64,000 bases of DNA, taken from CBDFKY01 sp965248995 (GTDB lineage Bacteria > Pseudomonadota > Alphaproteobacteria > Rickettsiales > UBA998). The position numbers and the translations under genes were made by a program. Numbering within the stretch: the stretch's first letter is position 1; every line of letters starts with the position of its first letter. The stretch covers positions 109,071-173,070 of the forward strand of contig CBDFKY010000002.1 of the NCBI GenBank assembly GCA_965248995.1. Direction: 5' to 3'. Positions 40,105 to 48,453 of this stretch are shown piece by piece. The notes beneath the pieces are model-generated. The model did not search any database. It was not told the DNA's origin and saw nothing but the letters and a program-made list of their open reading frames with translations.

Positions 40105-40560
40105 ATGACCACGTCCAAACCATCGTCCACCACACTCAAATCGCTGGAACATCTAACCGAGCTGCAACACCACGTCACGCAGGCCTGCGGTACGGAACCG
40201 CCGTTCCGCAACGCCTATCACGATAATAAACGCGCCGGGATCTACGTGGATATCGTCTCCGGCGAGCCGCTGTTTTCCTCAAGCGACAAGTTCGATTCCG
40301 GCACCGGCTGGCCGAGCTTCACCCGTCCGCTGGTGGATGGGAACGTGCAGGAAAAGCGCGATACGTCGCACGGCATGGCGCGCACCGAAGTGCGCTCCGC
40401 CGGGGCGGGCTCGCATCTGGGGCATGTGTTTCCCGACGGACCGCCAGCGACGGGGTTGCGCTACTGCATCAATTCCGCTTCCCTTCGTTTCATTCCGAAA
40501 GAAGACTTGGAACAGGAAGGGTACGGACAATTCACGGATATCTTCAGGGAGGATGTATAA
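40105..40560 (+). CDS. msrB: Peptide-methionine (R)-S-oxide reductase, zinc-less form
   Basis: 151 residues from ATG at 40105, with AAGGAG five bases upstream. It has the MsrB core: FDSGTGWPSFTRP, RTEVRSAGAGSHLGHVF and the catalytic Cys in GLRYCINSASLRF. The two CxxC zinc motifs are absent (GIYVDIVSGEPLF where the first would be). It reduces methionine-R-sulfoxide in proteins. No export signal, so cytoplasmic. First gene of the SigF-controlled run msrB-msrA-msrB-dipZ. Confidence 0.93.
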   Translation: MTTSKPSSTTLKSLEHLTELQHHVTQACGTEPPFRNAYHDNKRAGIYVDIVSGEPLFSSSDKFDSGTGWPSFTRPLVDGNVQEKRDTSHGMARTEVRSAGAGSHLGHVFPDGPPATGLRYCINSASLRFIPKEDLEQEGYGQFTDIFREDV

Positions 40561-40562
40561 GC

Positions 40563-41045
40563 ATGGAAAAAGCGATATTCGCCGGCGGATGCTTCTGGGG
40601 CATGGAGGAACTGTTCCGTAACCTGGACGGCGTGGTGGACACCACCGTCGGCTATACGGGAGGGAGTGAACCGAAACCCACCTACGAACGCCATACCGGC
40701 CATGCGGAAGCGATCGAAATCACCTACGATCCAGCACGTATCACCTATACGCGGCTTCTGGAATATCTGTTCCAGATTCACGACCCCAGCACGAAGAACC
40801 GGCAGGGTAATGATGTAGGCACCTCGTACCGCTCGGCCGTCTTTACGCTGGACGAGGGGCAGAAGCGGGCGGCGGAAGAGGTGATCGCCCGCGTCAACGC
40901 CTCCGGCCGCTGGCCCGGCAAGGTGGCGACGGAAGTGAGCGCGGCGCCCGTATTTCATCCGGCGGAAGCCTATCATCAGGATTACCTGCAGCGCTACCCT
41001 AACGGCTACACCTGCCATTTCGTGCGTCCCAACTGGAAATTATAG
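40563..41045 (+). CDS. msrA: Peptide-methionine (S)-S-oxide reductase
   Basis: 160 residues. IFAGGCFWGMEELF carries the catalytic Cys; VGYTGG, GHAEAIEITYDP, FQIHDPST and GNDVGTSYRSAVF are diagnostic. It repairs the S epimer of methionine sulfoxide, complementing msrB two bases upstream. The tail RPNWKL is short, without the extra resolving Cys of some MsrA. Its last codons have been copied as a tandem repeat after the stop. Confidence 0.96.
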   Translation: MEKAIFAGGCFWGMEELFRNLDGVVDTTVGYTGGSEPKPTYERHTGHAEAIEITYDPARITYTRLLEYLFQIHDPSTKNRQGNDVGTSYRSAVFTLDEGQKRAAEEVIARVNASGRWPGKVATEVSAAPVFHPAEAYHQDYLQRYPNGYTCHFVRPNWKL

Positions 41046-41100
41046 GCCCAACTGAAAACTACAGGCCCAACTGAAAACTACAGGCCCAACTGAAAACTAC
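41044..41100 (+). repeat. Three tandem 19-bp repeats after msrA
   Basis: AGGCCCAACTGAAAACTAC occurs three times head to tail (41044-41062, 41063-41081, 41082-41100). The msrA end, CCCAACTGGAAATTATAGG (41028-41046), is a slightly diverged first copy, so the array grew out of the gene's last codons. It fills most of the gap before the next msrB. Confidence 0.9.
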
Positions 41101-41115
41101 AGGAAGTTCACCGCC

Positions 41116-41637
41116 ATGCAACGAAGAGAGTTTATGACATTCAGTATCAAAGGAATCGCAGGCCTGGCGCTGCTTTCGGCCCTGCGGCCATTCGCCGCTT
41201 CCGCTACGGTGGCACCGGCAGAGGCGGCGTCACTGCCGGACGACGTGCATCCGCTTACCCTGACGGACGCCGAGTGGAAACAGAAACTCCCCGCCGCACA
41301 GTACCGCATCCTGCGCAAGGAAGGCACCGAACCGGCGTTTACCAGCGCGCTGTTGAAAGAACATCGCGACGGCACGTTCGCCTGCGCCGGGTGCGGCCTC
41401 AGCCTGTTTCCCTCCCGTTTCAAGTTTGAGTCCGGCACCGGCTGGCCGAGTTTTTTCGACGCGATTCCGGGGCATGTGCAGACGAAGAAAGACTACCTGC
41501 TGCTCATTCCGCGCACCGAATATCACTGCGCCCGGTGCGGCGGTCATCACGGCCACGTCTTCAATGACGGGCCGGAACCGACGGGATTGCGTTACTGCAA
41601 TAACGGCGCCGTACTCACGTTCACTCCAAGAGGATAA
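41116..41637 (+). CDS. msrB: Exported peptide-methionine (R)-S-oxide reductase, zinc form
   Basis: 173 residues. The N-terminus MQRREFMTFSIKGIAGLALLSALRPFAASA is a Tat-like signal with twin Arg, so it should be exported folded. CAGC and CARC bind zinc; FESGTGWPSFF, RTEYHCARCGGHHGHVF and RYCNNGAVL complete MsrB. It acts in the periplasm, probably fed with electrons by the DipZ-like protein that follows 6 bp later. It differs in type from the first msrB of the operon. Confidence 0.93.
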   Translation: MQRREFMTFSIKGIAGLALLSALRPFAASATVAPAEAASLPDDVHPLTLTDAEWKQKLPAAQYRILRKEGTEPAFTSALLKEHRDGTFACAGCGLSLFPSRFKFESGTGWPSFFDAIPGHVQTKKDYLLLIPRTEYHCARCGGHHGHVFNDGPEPTGLRYCNNGAVLTFTPRG

Positions 41638-41643
41638 ATTCCC

Positions 41644-43287
41644 ATGCAACCACTCGAAATCGGCCTTTCCTTCGTGGAAGGGATGGCGCTGATCGCCTCG
41701 CCCTGTATTCTGCCCGTCCTGCCGCTGGTGCTCGGCACGTCGGTCGACGGCGGCAGGGGGCGGCCGTTCGGCATCATTACCGGGTTCGTGCTCGCGTTCA
41801 CCGCGTTCGCCATGTTGTCCCGCTCGCTGATACTGACGCTGGGCATTTCACCGGACACGCTTAAAACCGTTTCGCTGGTACTGCTTGGCCTGCTGGGGGT
41901 CGTCATGCTTTCCAAAGGATTATCGGAGCGTTTCAGCGCGTTGACCCAACGCTTCGCCAATGTGGGCGGCACCGTATCCACATCCGCGAAAGGCGGTTTC
42001 GGCAGCGGCGTCCTGATCGGTGCACTCATCGGGGCGGTGTGGACGCCGTGCGCGGGACCTATCCTGGCCGCCGTGCTGGTGCAGGTGATCCGTCAGGAGT
42101 CGAGCGGAAGCGCCCTGTTCATCGTAGCGGCCTTCGCGCTTGGCGCAGGCGTTCCGATGCTGATCATTTCACTTACCGGGAGAACACTCATGAAAAAACT
42201 TGGCTTCATCACCCGCCATACGGAAGGTCTACGCAAAGGCATCGGCGTCATCATGCTGCTGGCGGTGGCGTTCATCGCGACCGGAGGCGACGCCGCGGCG
42301 CTGTTCGCGGGAAAACAGACGCAGACGGCGGCTGCCTCGTCCGGCCTGCAGGACGCGCTGCCGAACCCTTATCCCGCCCCAGGTTTTTCCGGCATCAACG
42401 CGTGGCTGAACTCCAGACCGCTGACCATGTCGGAACTGAAAGGCAAAGTGGTGCTGATCGATTTCTGGACCTATTCCTGCATCAACTGCGTGCGCACCCT
42501 GCCTTATATCACCGCGTGGGACAAAGCCTACCGCGATAAGGGGCTGGTGATCATCGGCGTGCACGCCCCGGAATTCGAGTTCGAGAAAAACCAGGCGAAC
42601 GTGGAAGCGGCGCTGAAAGCCCATGGCATCACGTATCCCGTGGCCATGGACAACCACCTGGACACCTGGACGAATTTTCATAACCAGTACTGGCCGGCCC
42701 ATTACCTGATCAATAAGGAAGGGCAGGTGGTATACACCCATTTCGGCGAAGGGAATTACGCCGAGACGGAGCAGAATATCCGTACCTTGCTGGGAGTGGG
42801 CGGCACAGCGGAGGCAACGCCTGAGACATCCTCCACTGCCGGTCAGACACCGGAAACGTACCTTGGGACAGGGCGTGCCGAGCGTTACGCCGGATCTCCC
42901 GAGCTTAAGGAAGGGGTAATGACGGCATATACGTCTCCCCCCTCCCTGCCGGTTCACCACTGGGCGCTCGGCGGCAAATGGCGGGAGTCGGAAGAAATGG
43001 TAACGTCCGCCACGGCAGGCGCTTCCCTGCAGCTGCATTTCACCGGCAGCAAGGTATTTCTGGTACTAGGCACGGAAGACGGCAAACCGGTCACCGCCAC
43101 TATTACATTGAATGGTGAGAAACTGACGGCTGCGACGGCGGGCAAGGATGCGCCGGATGGCCGCCTTACAGTCGATCGCCAGACGCTTTATGAACTGATA
43201 GACCAGCACGGCGCGAAAGAGGGCATCTTAAACATTACCGCCGACGCGCCCGGCCTGCAGGCTTATGCGTTCACGTTCGGTTCGTGA
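41644..43287 (+). CDS. dipZ: DipZ-type thiol-disulfide transporter: CcdA domain + thioredoxin + C-terminal beta domain
   Basis: 547 residues. Residues 1-225 are a six-helix CcdA/DsbD-beta domain (IASPCILPVLPLVLG with one Cys, GAVWTPCAGPILAAVL with the other) that moves electrons across the membrane. Residues 235-390 are a TlpA-like periplasmic thioredoxin with WTYSCINCVRTLPY (Cys279, Cys282). The remainder (about 400-547) is a beta-rich, carbohydrate-binding-like domain, as in mycobacterial DipZ. It most likely reduces the exported MsrB. Confidence 0.9.
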   Translation: MQPLEIGLSFVEGMALIASPCILPVLPLVLGTSVDGGRGRPFGIITGFVLAFTAFAMLSRSLILTLGISPDTLKTVSLVLLGLLGVVMLSKGLSERFSALTQRFANVGGTVSTSAKGGFGSGVLIGALIGAVWTPCAGPILAAVLVQVIRQESSGSALFIVAAFALGAGVPMLIISLTGRTLMKKLGFITRHTEGLRKGIGVIMLLAVAFIATGGDAAALFAGKQTQTAAASSGLQDALPNPYPAPGFSGINAWLNSRPLTMSELKGKVVLIDFWTYSCINCVRTLPYITAWDKAYRDKGLVIIGVHAPEFEFEKNQANVEAALKAHGITYPVAMDNHLDTWTNFHNQYWPAHYLINKEGQVVYTHFGEGNYAETEQNIRTLLGVGGTAEATPETSSTAGQTPETYLGTGRAERYAGSPELKEGVMTAYTSPPSLPVHHWALGGKWRESEEMVTSATAGASLQLHFTGSKVFLVLGTEDGKPVTATITLNGEKLTAATAGKDAPDGRLTVDRQTLYELIDQHGAKEGILNITADAPGLQAYAFTFGS

Positions 43288-43343
43288 GAGTGAAAGGCTC
43301 CACGAAAAAGGACACCATCAGTCAATAGTGATGAGAAGACCGT

Positions 43344-43715
43344 TCAAGAGCCGCGTTGCGGAGAAGCGGCTGTCTGCTCTGATATACTCGCGTGATCACG
43401 CTGCATGGAAGAGACGTGCATTTGGGGGGAATCGGGAGTTATCACAGGTTCCTGCTGTCTCGTATGTTTGTAAAGATAGTAGCTTCCGACGAGCATGGCA
43501 ACTCCTCCTACCGCACTCGTCACCGCCGCCATATCGCCGATTTTCGCAGGCACTTTATGCCAGAGCTCATTCGCGGTGTGACGATTCGTGTACGCGATAT
43601 CCATGGCGATAAAGCCGGCAGTATGGGATAACACCGCTAATGCCGCACCTGTTCCTACTAATCCAACGTCACGTTTAATGGGTGATTCACTCTGCAAAAG
43701 GTGATTTTCTGTCAT
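43344..43715 (-). CDS. Small membrane protein, unknown
   Basis: 123 residues with two membrane segments (LVGTGAALAVLSHTAGFIAM and MAAVTSAVGGVAMLVGSYYLY). N- and C-terminal tails are polar. No family recognised. It converges with dipZ, ending 57 bp after it. Confidence 0.55.
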   Translation of the reverse strand: MTENHLLQSESPIKRDVGLVGTGAALAVLSHTAGFIAMDIAYTNRHTANELWHKVPAKIGDMAAVTSAVGGVAMLVGSYYLYKHTRQQEPVITPDSPQMHVSSMQRDHASISEQTAASPQRGS

Positions 43716-43882
43716 AAAGATCCAAGTTTACTATGGCCTGAGCATAGGGCGATAACATGTCGATTGTGTGACATGGTGGCAATTAAGTTCATGAAAGTGC
43801 AGGCTTTGCCGGCTTCCTTGCTGCGCCTGCCGCATGAGCTTCGGTGCCATCGCGGCGGCGAACCGTCCGAAGCCCGGAAGGA

Positions 43883-43968
43883 TGGTGCGGTTGAGAAGAT
43901 TTGAACTTCCACGGGATTGCTCCCACAACGACCTCAACGTTGCGCGTCTACCATTCCGCCACAACCGC
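43883..43968 (-). tRNA. tRNA-Leu(GAG)
   Basis: 86 nt. Acceptor GCGGTTG/CAACCGC, discriminator A with encoded CCA (43883-43885). The anticodon stem CAACG/CGTTG surrounds TTGAGGT, anticodon GAG. The long variable arm contains GTGGGAGCAATCCCGT. It reads CUU and CUC. Confidence 0.95.
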
Positions 43969-43979
43969 ATCTGCGTGGA

Positions 43980-44008
43980 TTCTTAGCAAAGCGCTCGGAA
44001 CATAGCAA
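43980..44008 (-). promoter_or_regulatory. Promoter TTGCTA-N17-TAAGAA of tRNA-Leu(GAG)
   Basis: On the minus strand TTGCTA (44003-44008) and TAAGAA (43980-43985) are 17 bases apart. Transcription would begin a few bases before the mature tRNA 5' end at 43968. Confidence 0.5.
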
Positions 44009-44047
44009 GCGTTGCATTCATCGTTAAGTCGGCTTTATACTGCCGTC

Positions 44048-44668
44048 ATGGAATGGCAGGTTTCAACAGGGTTGACGGACTACCCCCTCGCCCTCGCCGG
44101 GATGCAGGAACGGGCGCGGGTCATCGCGGACGGAACAGCGGAAGAACTGGTCTGGCTGCTCGAACATCCGCCGCTTTATACGGGCGGCACTTCCGCCAGA
44201 GCGGAACATCTGCTGCATTCGTCTTTTCCGGTATTCGAGACGGGACGCGGCGGGCAATATACCTATCATGGCCCCGGTCAGCGGGTGGTCTACGTCATGC
44301 TGGACCTCAAAGCCCGCTATGCGCCGCAGGTGCCGGACGTACGGCATTTCGTACGCACGCTGGAACAGTGGCTGATCGATACGCTAGCGGAATTCGGGGT
44401 GGCCGGGGAGCGCCGGGAAGGAAGGGTCGGCATCTGGGTAGGGGATGGCGCGGGGGAAGCGAAAATCGCCGCGCTCGGCATCCGTATTTCCCGCGGCGTC
44501 AGCCTGCATGGCGTGAGTATCAACGTGTGTCCTGATCTGGCGCATTTCGCGGGGATCGTACCCTGCGGCATACGTGAACACGGGGTCACGTCCCTGGCGG
44601 CGCTTGGCGTCGATGCATCCATGGAAGAAATGGATCTCGCCCTGCGGCGTAGTTGCCCCTTCGTTTAG
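44048..44668 (+). CDS. lipB: Octanoyl-ACP:protein N-octanoyltransferase
   Basis: 206 residues from MEWQVSTG at 44048, which matches alphaproteobacterial LipB; a start at 44012 would add 12 unconserved residues. Motifs: LLEHPPLYTGGTSA, GRGGQYTYHGPGQRVVYVMLDL, the catalytic Lys in AKIAALGIRI and the acyl-carrying Cys in VPCGIREHGVTSL. It moves octanoate from ACP to lipoyl domains, the first step of lipoate attachment. It converges with holC, overlapping by 4 bp. Confidence 0.95.
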   Translation: MEWQVSTGLTDYPLALAGMQERARVIADGTAEELVWLLEHPPLYTGGTSARAEHLLHSSFPVFETGRGGQYTYHGPGQRVVYVMLDLKARYAPQVPDVRHFVRTLEQWLIDTLAEFGVAGERREGRVGIWVGDGAGEAKIAALGIRISRGVSLHGVSINVCPDLAHFAGIVPCGIREHGVTSLAALGVDASMEEMDLALRRSCPFV

Positions 44669-45138
44669 GCATCCGCTCCGGATTCCTTCACTTTGTCCCA
44701 TCCGCCGTTATCGCGCTGCTTGATGTAAGTCAGTGCGATATTCGCCTCGGCGTAGGTTTTCCAGCGGGAGCGGGCTTTTTCCACCGCGCCCGTATCATTG
44801 CCGTTAAAGATGTCGAACACCCGCTCATAATCGTTATCGCTTTCCTTCCGCCATGCGCTGCCGTCCGTCAGGATCAGCAGGTTCGCGTCATTGACGCGGG
44901 TCGGTGATCCGGCGATCAGGACGGGTTGCTCAGCCGCATGCTCCTCATCTTCCCGGCCATGAGGGAGGAAACCTCCTTTCTGAAAGGTCCAGAGCGCATC
45001 GTCCAGAATGGACTGATACGCTTTTTCGGCTACGATGCATACGCGCATCCCGCGCTCGTACGCGGTCGCCACCAGTTTCGGCAGCGCCACTTCCAGCGGG
45101 GTGGAGAGCAGATGGTAAAACTGGATGTCGGACACCAT
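44665..45138 (-). CDS. holC: DNA polymerase III chi subunit
   Basis: 157 residues from ATG at 45138 (GGAGG eight bases upstream). IQFYHLLSTPLEVALPKLVATAYERGMRVCIVAEK and FLPHGREDEEHAAEQPVLI are typical of HolC, which links the clamp loader to single-strand-binding protein. The longer reading to 45216 overlaps the upstream chaperone gene and lacks similarity. The chaperone gene ends 2 bp upstream of the holC start. Confidence 0.88.
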   Translation of the reverse strand: MVSDIQFYHLLSTPLEVALPKLVATAYERGMRVCIVAEKAYQSILDDALWTFQKGGFLPHGREDEEHAAEQPVLIAGSPTRVNDANLLILTDGSAWRKESDNDYERVFDIFNGNDTGAVEKARSRWKTYAEANIALTYIKQRDNGGWDKVKESGADA

Positions 45139-45140
45139 GT

Positions 45141-45662
45141 TCAGCCCTCCAGAAACTGCGGTTCGCTGATGCACTGCGACTGCAGGGTGTGGATGCGTTC
45201 GCGCATGTAGGAGCACATGGCGGGAGCGTCGCAGGGGGCGTCCTCTGCCAGTGTACCGTAGATATTGACCTTTACCGCCTTCAACAGCGTTTCCTCGTCG
45301 GCAAGGCCCTGCTCATACGCGTTCAATCGTCCGTAAAAGGCGTTGGCCATCGCCTTGACGCGTCTGCTGACGCCCGTATCCCCTACTCCCAGTTCCCGCA
45401 CCGAACGATCCATATCCTCGAAAAACGCTTCGATCAGCAGGCGCTGCAGGGTGGTGGTGTCCTTGGCGTCCTGTTTCAGGACATGCAGGTAGCAGAACAG
45501 ATGCGCCACGATCATTTCAAAACGGCCGTCGAGCGTGTCCGGCACGCCCAGCCGTTCAAAAAATTCCTGGTTGCGCGACTCCGCATTGATGCGGGCATAG
45601 AGCGCATACGCCTGTTGAATATCGGGTGAAGGCATGAACATGCGGGTGAGATGGCGTAGCAT
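45141..45662 (-). CDS. Ubiquinol-cytochrome c chaperone (CBP3-like)
   Basis: 173 residues, all-helical. AYALYARINAESRNQEFFERLGVPDTLDGRFEMIVAHLFCYLHVLK and FFEDMDRSVRELGVGDTGVSRRVKAMANAFYGRLNAYEQGL match the alphaproteobacterial/mitochondrial CBP3 family, which helps assemble cytochrome b of the bc1 complex. It implies a bc1-containing respiratory chain. Divergent from bamE, a usual pairing in this class. Confidence 0.88.
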   Translation of the reverse strand: MLRHLTRMFMPSPDIQQAYALYARINAESRNQEFFERLGVPDTLDGRFEMIVAHLFCYLHVLKQDAKDTTTLQRLLIEAFFEDMDRSVRELGVGDTGVSRRVKAMANAFYGRLNAYEQGLADEETLLKAVKVNIYGTLAEDAPCDAPAMCSYMRERIHTLQSQCISEPQFLEG

Positions 45663-45702
45663 ACTGTTTGCGTCGGTCGGTGAAGAGCGTTATATACACC
45701 TT

Positions 45703-46191
45703 ATGTCTTCAAAAATACACCTCTTCTTATGCCTGATGTTTATCGCGCCGCTTGCCGCCTGCATCCCGCCGCAGGTCGAAAACCGCGGATACGTGGACGC
45801 GCTCGGCCGTACCAAGCAGATCGTGGTCGGCACCACGACGAGGGACGATGTCCGCCAGCTGCTCGGCACCCCGTCGCTCACCAATAACTTCGGGGAGGAA
45901 AGCTGGTATTACATCAGCAAGAAAAAGGAAGCCGTGGCGTTCCTGAAACCGGAAATCACCGACCAGCACGTGACCCGCATCGCTTTCGACCAGAGCGGGC
46001 TCGTTACAAAAGTGGAGGCGAAAACGCTGAAGGATGCGCAAGGGGTGGAAGTCGCCAAGGAAGTGACGCCGACCGAAGGCCAGCAGCTCGGCTTCGTCGA
46101 GCAGATGCTAGGCAATGTCGGGCGCTTCAACGCCGCCGACAGCATCAACCGTACTCATTCCACGGTCAATTCACCGGGCGGCAGGCTGTAG
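45703..46191 (+). CDS. bamE: Outer-membrane assembly lipoprotein BamE
   Basis: 162 residues. The signal MSSKIHLFLCLMFIAPLAAC has a lipobox (LAAC). The SmpA/OmlA domain includes IVVGTTTRDDVRQLLGTPSLTNNFGEESWYYISKKKEAVAFLKPEITDQHVTRIAFDQSGLV, diagnostic of BamE. It stabilises the BAM complex that inserts outer-membrane barrels. The start at 45703 gives a normal signal peptide; the open stretch upstream to 45634 is not signal-like. Confidence 0.93.
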   Translation: MSSKIHLFLCLMFIAPLAACIPPQVENRGYVDALGRTKQIVVGTTTRDDVRQLLGTPSLTNNFGEESWYYISKKKEAVAFLKPEITDQHVTRIAFDQSGLVTKVEAKTLKDAQGVEVAKEVTPTEGQQLGFVEQMLGNVGRFNAADSINRTHSTVNSPGGRL

Positions 46192-46277
46192 CCAAATATA
46201 GAAGAGGATGCTGACGCACGTTACGCTCAACGCATGAACGTGGTACCGGCGGTCGTGAGATAGAAAGGTAAAAAAAA

Positions 46278-47189
46278 TCAATCGGCCTGAAAAGGATTGG
46301 TGGGGTGCGCGCCCTTGAACAATATCATTTTCGATGCGGGATCTTCCCGCAGCAGCGCCACGCACATATCCACCGTTTCCTGCGGTTCGCCGTCTTCCAG
46401 CATAATGGCCGCCTGCCTTACCTGCGGAGTGAAAAAAGTCCCTTCCATCTGATAAGGGTCGGTCGCGAGCATATGGCGAATGCGGTTGAGCGCCAGATGA
46501 ACAGTGGTTTTATTGATATCGATCAGTAATATACCCAAAGCATCCTGAGCGATTCTTCCTATCGTGTCATCGATGCGTAAATTACGGGCGATCACCTGCC
46601 CCACGTGATGAAGCACTTCTTCCTGCAGAGAAGATGCAAAAGAAGGATCAAGCGACAGCTGCATATACACGAAACAGGCGTTCACCTGATGCTCGGCGCT
46701 GAATTGCCGGGTCAGCGCCATGTAGCGCAGCAGCGAAGGCGTGTCCGGTAGCCGGGTCGCGTCATCCAGCGTGTGATTGAGGTTAAAATGATCCTTGATC
46801 CGGCGGATATCCGCCTTGCGCTCATCGACATGATCGGTTGAGAAAAACACCATGCGGAACAGATGGTGCCGATCCTGCGCCACGCTTCGCGATACCGTAC
46901 ATTGCGTCGGGACCTCGATGCCTTCCGCCGTGCGCAGCCAGACTTCCCGCAGGCGGGAGAGTACCTGCATCACGTCCTTGGCATCGTCCTCGAACTCCAC
47001 GTCCTCTTCGATAAGCGCCCGTGTCTTTTCACCCAGAAACAATGCGAAGGGCGCTTCTTCAGGGAGTGTCGCATAGCCAAGCCGGTCCAGCAGCGCTTCG
47101 TTCGCCCCACTTACCCACAGTGCCTGAAGGTCGTTATTCTGCACGACCATCATTACGCCTTCGGACTGTCTGGAAGCGGCTACTGTCAT
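46278..47189 (-). CDS. PAS-like plus degenerate GGDEF-domain protein
   Basis: 303 residues. Residues 1-120 resemble a PAS sensor (MMVVQNNDLQALWVSGANEALLDRLGYATLPEEAPFALFLG). From about 130 the layout is that of a GGDEF domain: LDDATRLPDTPSLLRYM stands for the usual DxLTxLPNR, followed by IARNLRIDDTIGRIAQDALGILLIDI, where GRIAQDALGILL replaces the GGDEF loop. It should not make cyclic-di-GMP; it may bind a ligand or partner. No signal or membrane segment. Transcribed alone. Confidence 0.7.
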   Translation of the reverse strand: MTVAASRQSEGVMMVVQNNDLQALWVSGANEALLDRLGYATLPEEAPFALFLGEKTRALIEEDVEFEDDAKDVMQVLSRLREVWLRTAEGIEVPTQCTVSRSVAQDRHHLFRMVFFSTDHVDERKADIRRIKDHFNLNHTLDDATRLPDTPSLLRYMALTRQFSAEHQVNACFVYMQLSLDPSFASSLQEEVLHHVGQVIARNLRIDDTIGRIAQDALGILLIDINKTTVHLALNRIRHMLATDPYQMEGTFFTPQVRQAAIMLEDGEPQETVDMCVALLREDPASKMILFKGAHPTNPFQAD

Positions 47190-47295
47190 AGAGGCAGCCT
47201 AATGCAAAGACATTAATTTTCAGTATAGCCGTTACAGGAAAAAATATCCTGTTCCTGCTTGGATACAATCACTATAATCGTATGTTTTACAGCAC

Positions 47296-47613
47296 CTAAG
47301 CCACCTGATCTTCCAGCCATGCCTTCAACTGGGTTTTCGGCAGGGCACCGACTTTCGTAGCTACCGCTTCGCCGTTCTTGAACAGGATCATGGTAGGAAT
47401 CCCGCGCACACCGTATTTTCCAGGAGCTTCCGGGCTTTCGTCGATGTTCACTTTCACGATGGTGACTTTCTCTCCCAGTTCATTGGAAAGATCGTCCAGG
47501 ATGGGGCCGAGCTGACGGCAGGGGCCGCACCATTCCGCCCAGAAATCCACCAGCACGGGTTTGGAGGATTTCAGTACGTCTGTTTCAAAACTGGCATCGG
47601 TCGCATGTTTCAT
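47296..47613 (-). CDS. trxA: Thioredoxin
   Basis: 105 residues from ATG at 47613 (AGGA eight bases upstream). VLVDFWAEWCGPCRQLGPIL has the classic WCGPC site, then VNIDESPEAPGKYGVRGIPTMILFKNGE with the cis-Pro. It is the general cytoplasmic disulfide reductase and could supply electrons to the Msr/DipZ system. A promoter lies at 47648-47676. Divergent from mnmD. Confidence 0.96.
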   Translation of the reverse strand: MKHATDASFETDVLKSSKPVLVDFWAEWCGPCRQLGPILDDLSNELGEKVTIVKVNIDESPEAPGKYGVRGIPTMILFKNGEAVATKVGALPKTQLKAWLEDQVA

Positions 47614-47647
47614 AAAAAATTCCTGTTGATGATCGTTTATGTACTTA

Positions 47648-47676
47648 TATATAGGGGTTTCTGTCCCAAGGAACAA
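47648..47676 (-). promoter_or_regulatory. Promoter TTGTTC-N17-TATATA of trxA
   Basis: On the minus strand TTGTTC (47671-47676) and TATATA (47648-47653) are 17 bases apart, giving a 5' leader of about 30 bases before trxA. Confidence 0.55.
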
Positions 47677-47694
47677 GAGGAAGCTCTATCATTT

Positions 47695-48453
47695 ATGTCC
47701 GCTGTCCCACCATCGCTCACTACGGCGCAACTGACATTTGAGGACGGCGCCCCTGTTTCCGTGCAATTCGGCGATGTGTATTTTTCCAGGGCCGGGGGCG
47801 TGGAAGAAGGTATCCACGTATTTTTAGAAGGAAATTCCCTGAAAGAGCGCTTTGCGGCGGCACCTCACGGCTTCACGATCGCGGAGACGGGATTCGGTAC
47901 GGGTCTGAATTTTCTTCTGGCGGCGCTCCTGTGGCTGGAAGCATCGCCCCCGGGTGCGGCACTGCATTATATCAGTATTGAAAAATACCCGGTTGAAAAA
48001 GCGATACTCACCGCGTTGTATGCCGGTCACCCCCTGGCAAGGGAAAGCGAGGAAATGCTTGCGCATTATCCGCTGCCCGTACCGGGTGTCCACATGCGCC
48101 TGCTGTATGACGGCCGCGTCCGCCTCACACTGCTGTTCGCCGATATCGCCGAGGCGTTGCCGGTCATCCCTCACGCCTCCGTGGATGCATGGTTTCTGGA
48201 CGGATTCTCGCCTGCCAAAAATCCGGACATGTGGCGGAATGCGCATCTGCAGGCGGTGGCGGCCCGGACCAGACCCGGAGGCAGTTTCGCGACGTTCACT
48301 GCCGCCGGGCAGGTGAAGCGGGCCCTCGCCGCCGCCGGGTTCGACGTGTCGAAATGCAGAGGCTACGGTTATAAGCGGGACATGCTGAGGGGAATCTATG
48401 ATCCGGCGACCGTCATTCCTTCGATCCGCAGTGTCGGGGCGTTGGTACCGTAA
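47695..48453 (+). CDS. mnmD: tRNA 5-methylaminomethyl-2-thiouridine methyltransferase MnmD (stand-alone)
   Basis: 252 residues from ATG at 47695. It starts with LTFEDGAPVSVQFGDVYFSRAGGVEE, has the SAM site FTIAETGFGTGLNFLLA and the signature DAWFLDGFSPAKNPDMW. This is the methyltransferase half of MnmC without the FAD-dependent oxidase half. It makes mnm5s2U at the wobble position of several tRNAs. The 3' end overlaps the convergent pmbA end by 58 bp. The open reading further upstream to 47605 crosses the trxA promoter and is not conserved. Confidence 0.88.
   Translation: MSAVPPSLTTAQLTFEDGAPVSVQFGDVYFSRAGGVEEGIHVFLEGNSLKERFAAAPHGFTIAETGFGTGLNFLLAALLWLEASPPGAALHYISIEKYPVEKAILTALYAGHPLARESEEMLAHYPLPVPGVHMRLLYDGRVRLTLLFADIAEALPVIPHASVDAWFLDGFSPAKNPDMWRNAHLQAVAARTRPGGSFATFTAAGQVKRALAAAGFDVSKCRGYGYKRDMLRGIYDPATVIPSIRSVGALVP

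Noticed and set aside
41044..41100. CRISPR-like tandem repeat
   Set aside because: The units are contiguous without spacers and derive from the msrA end.
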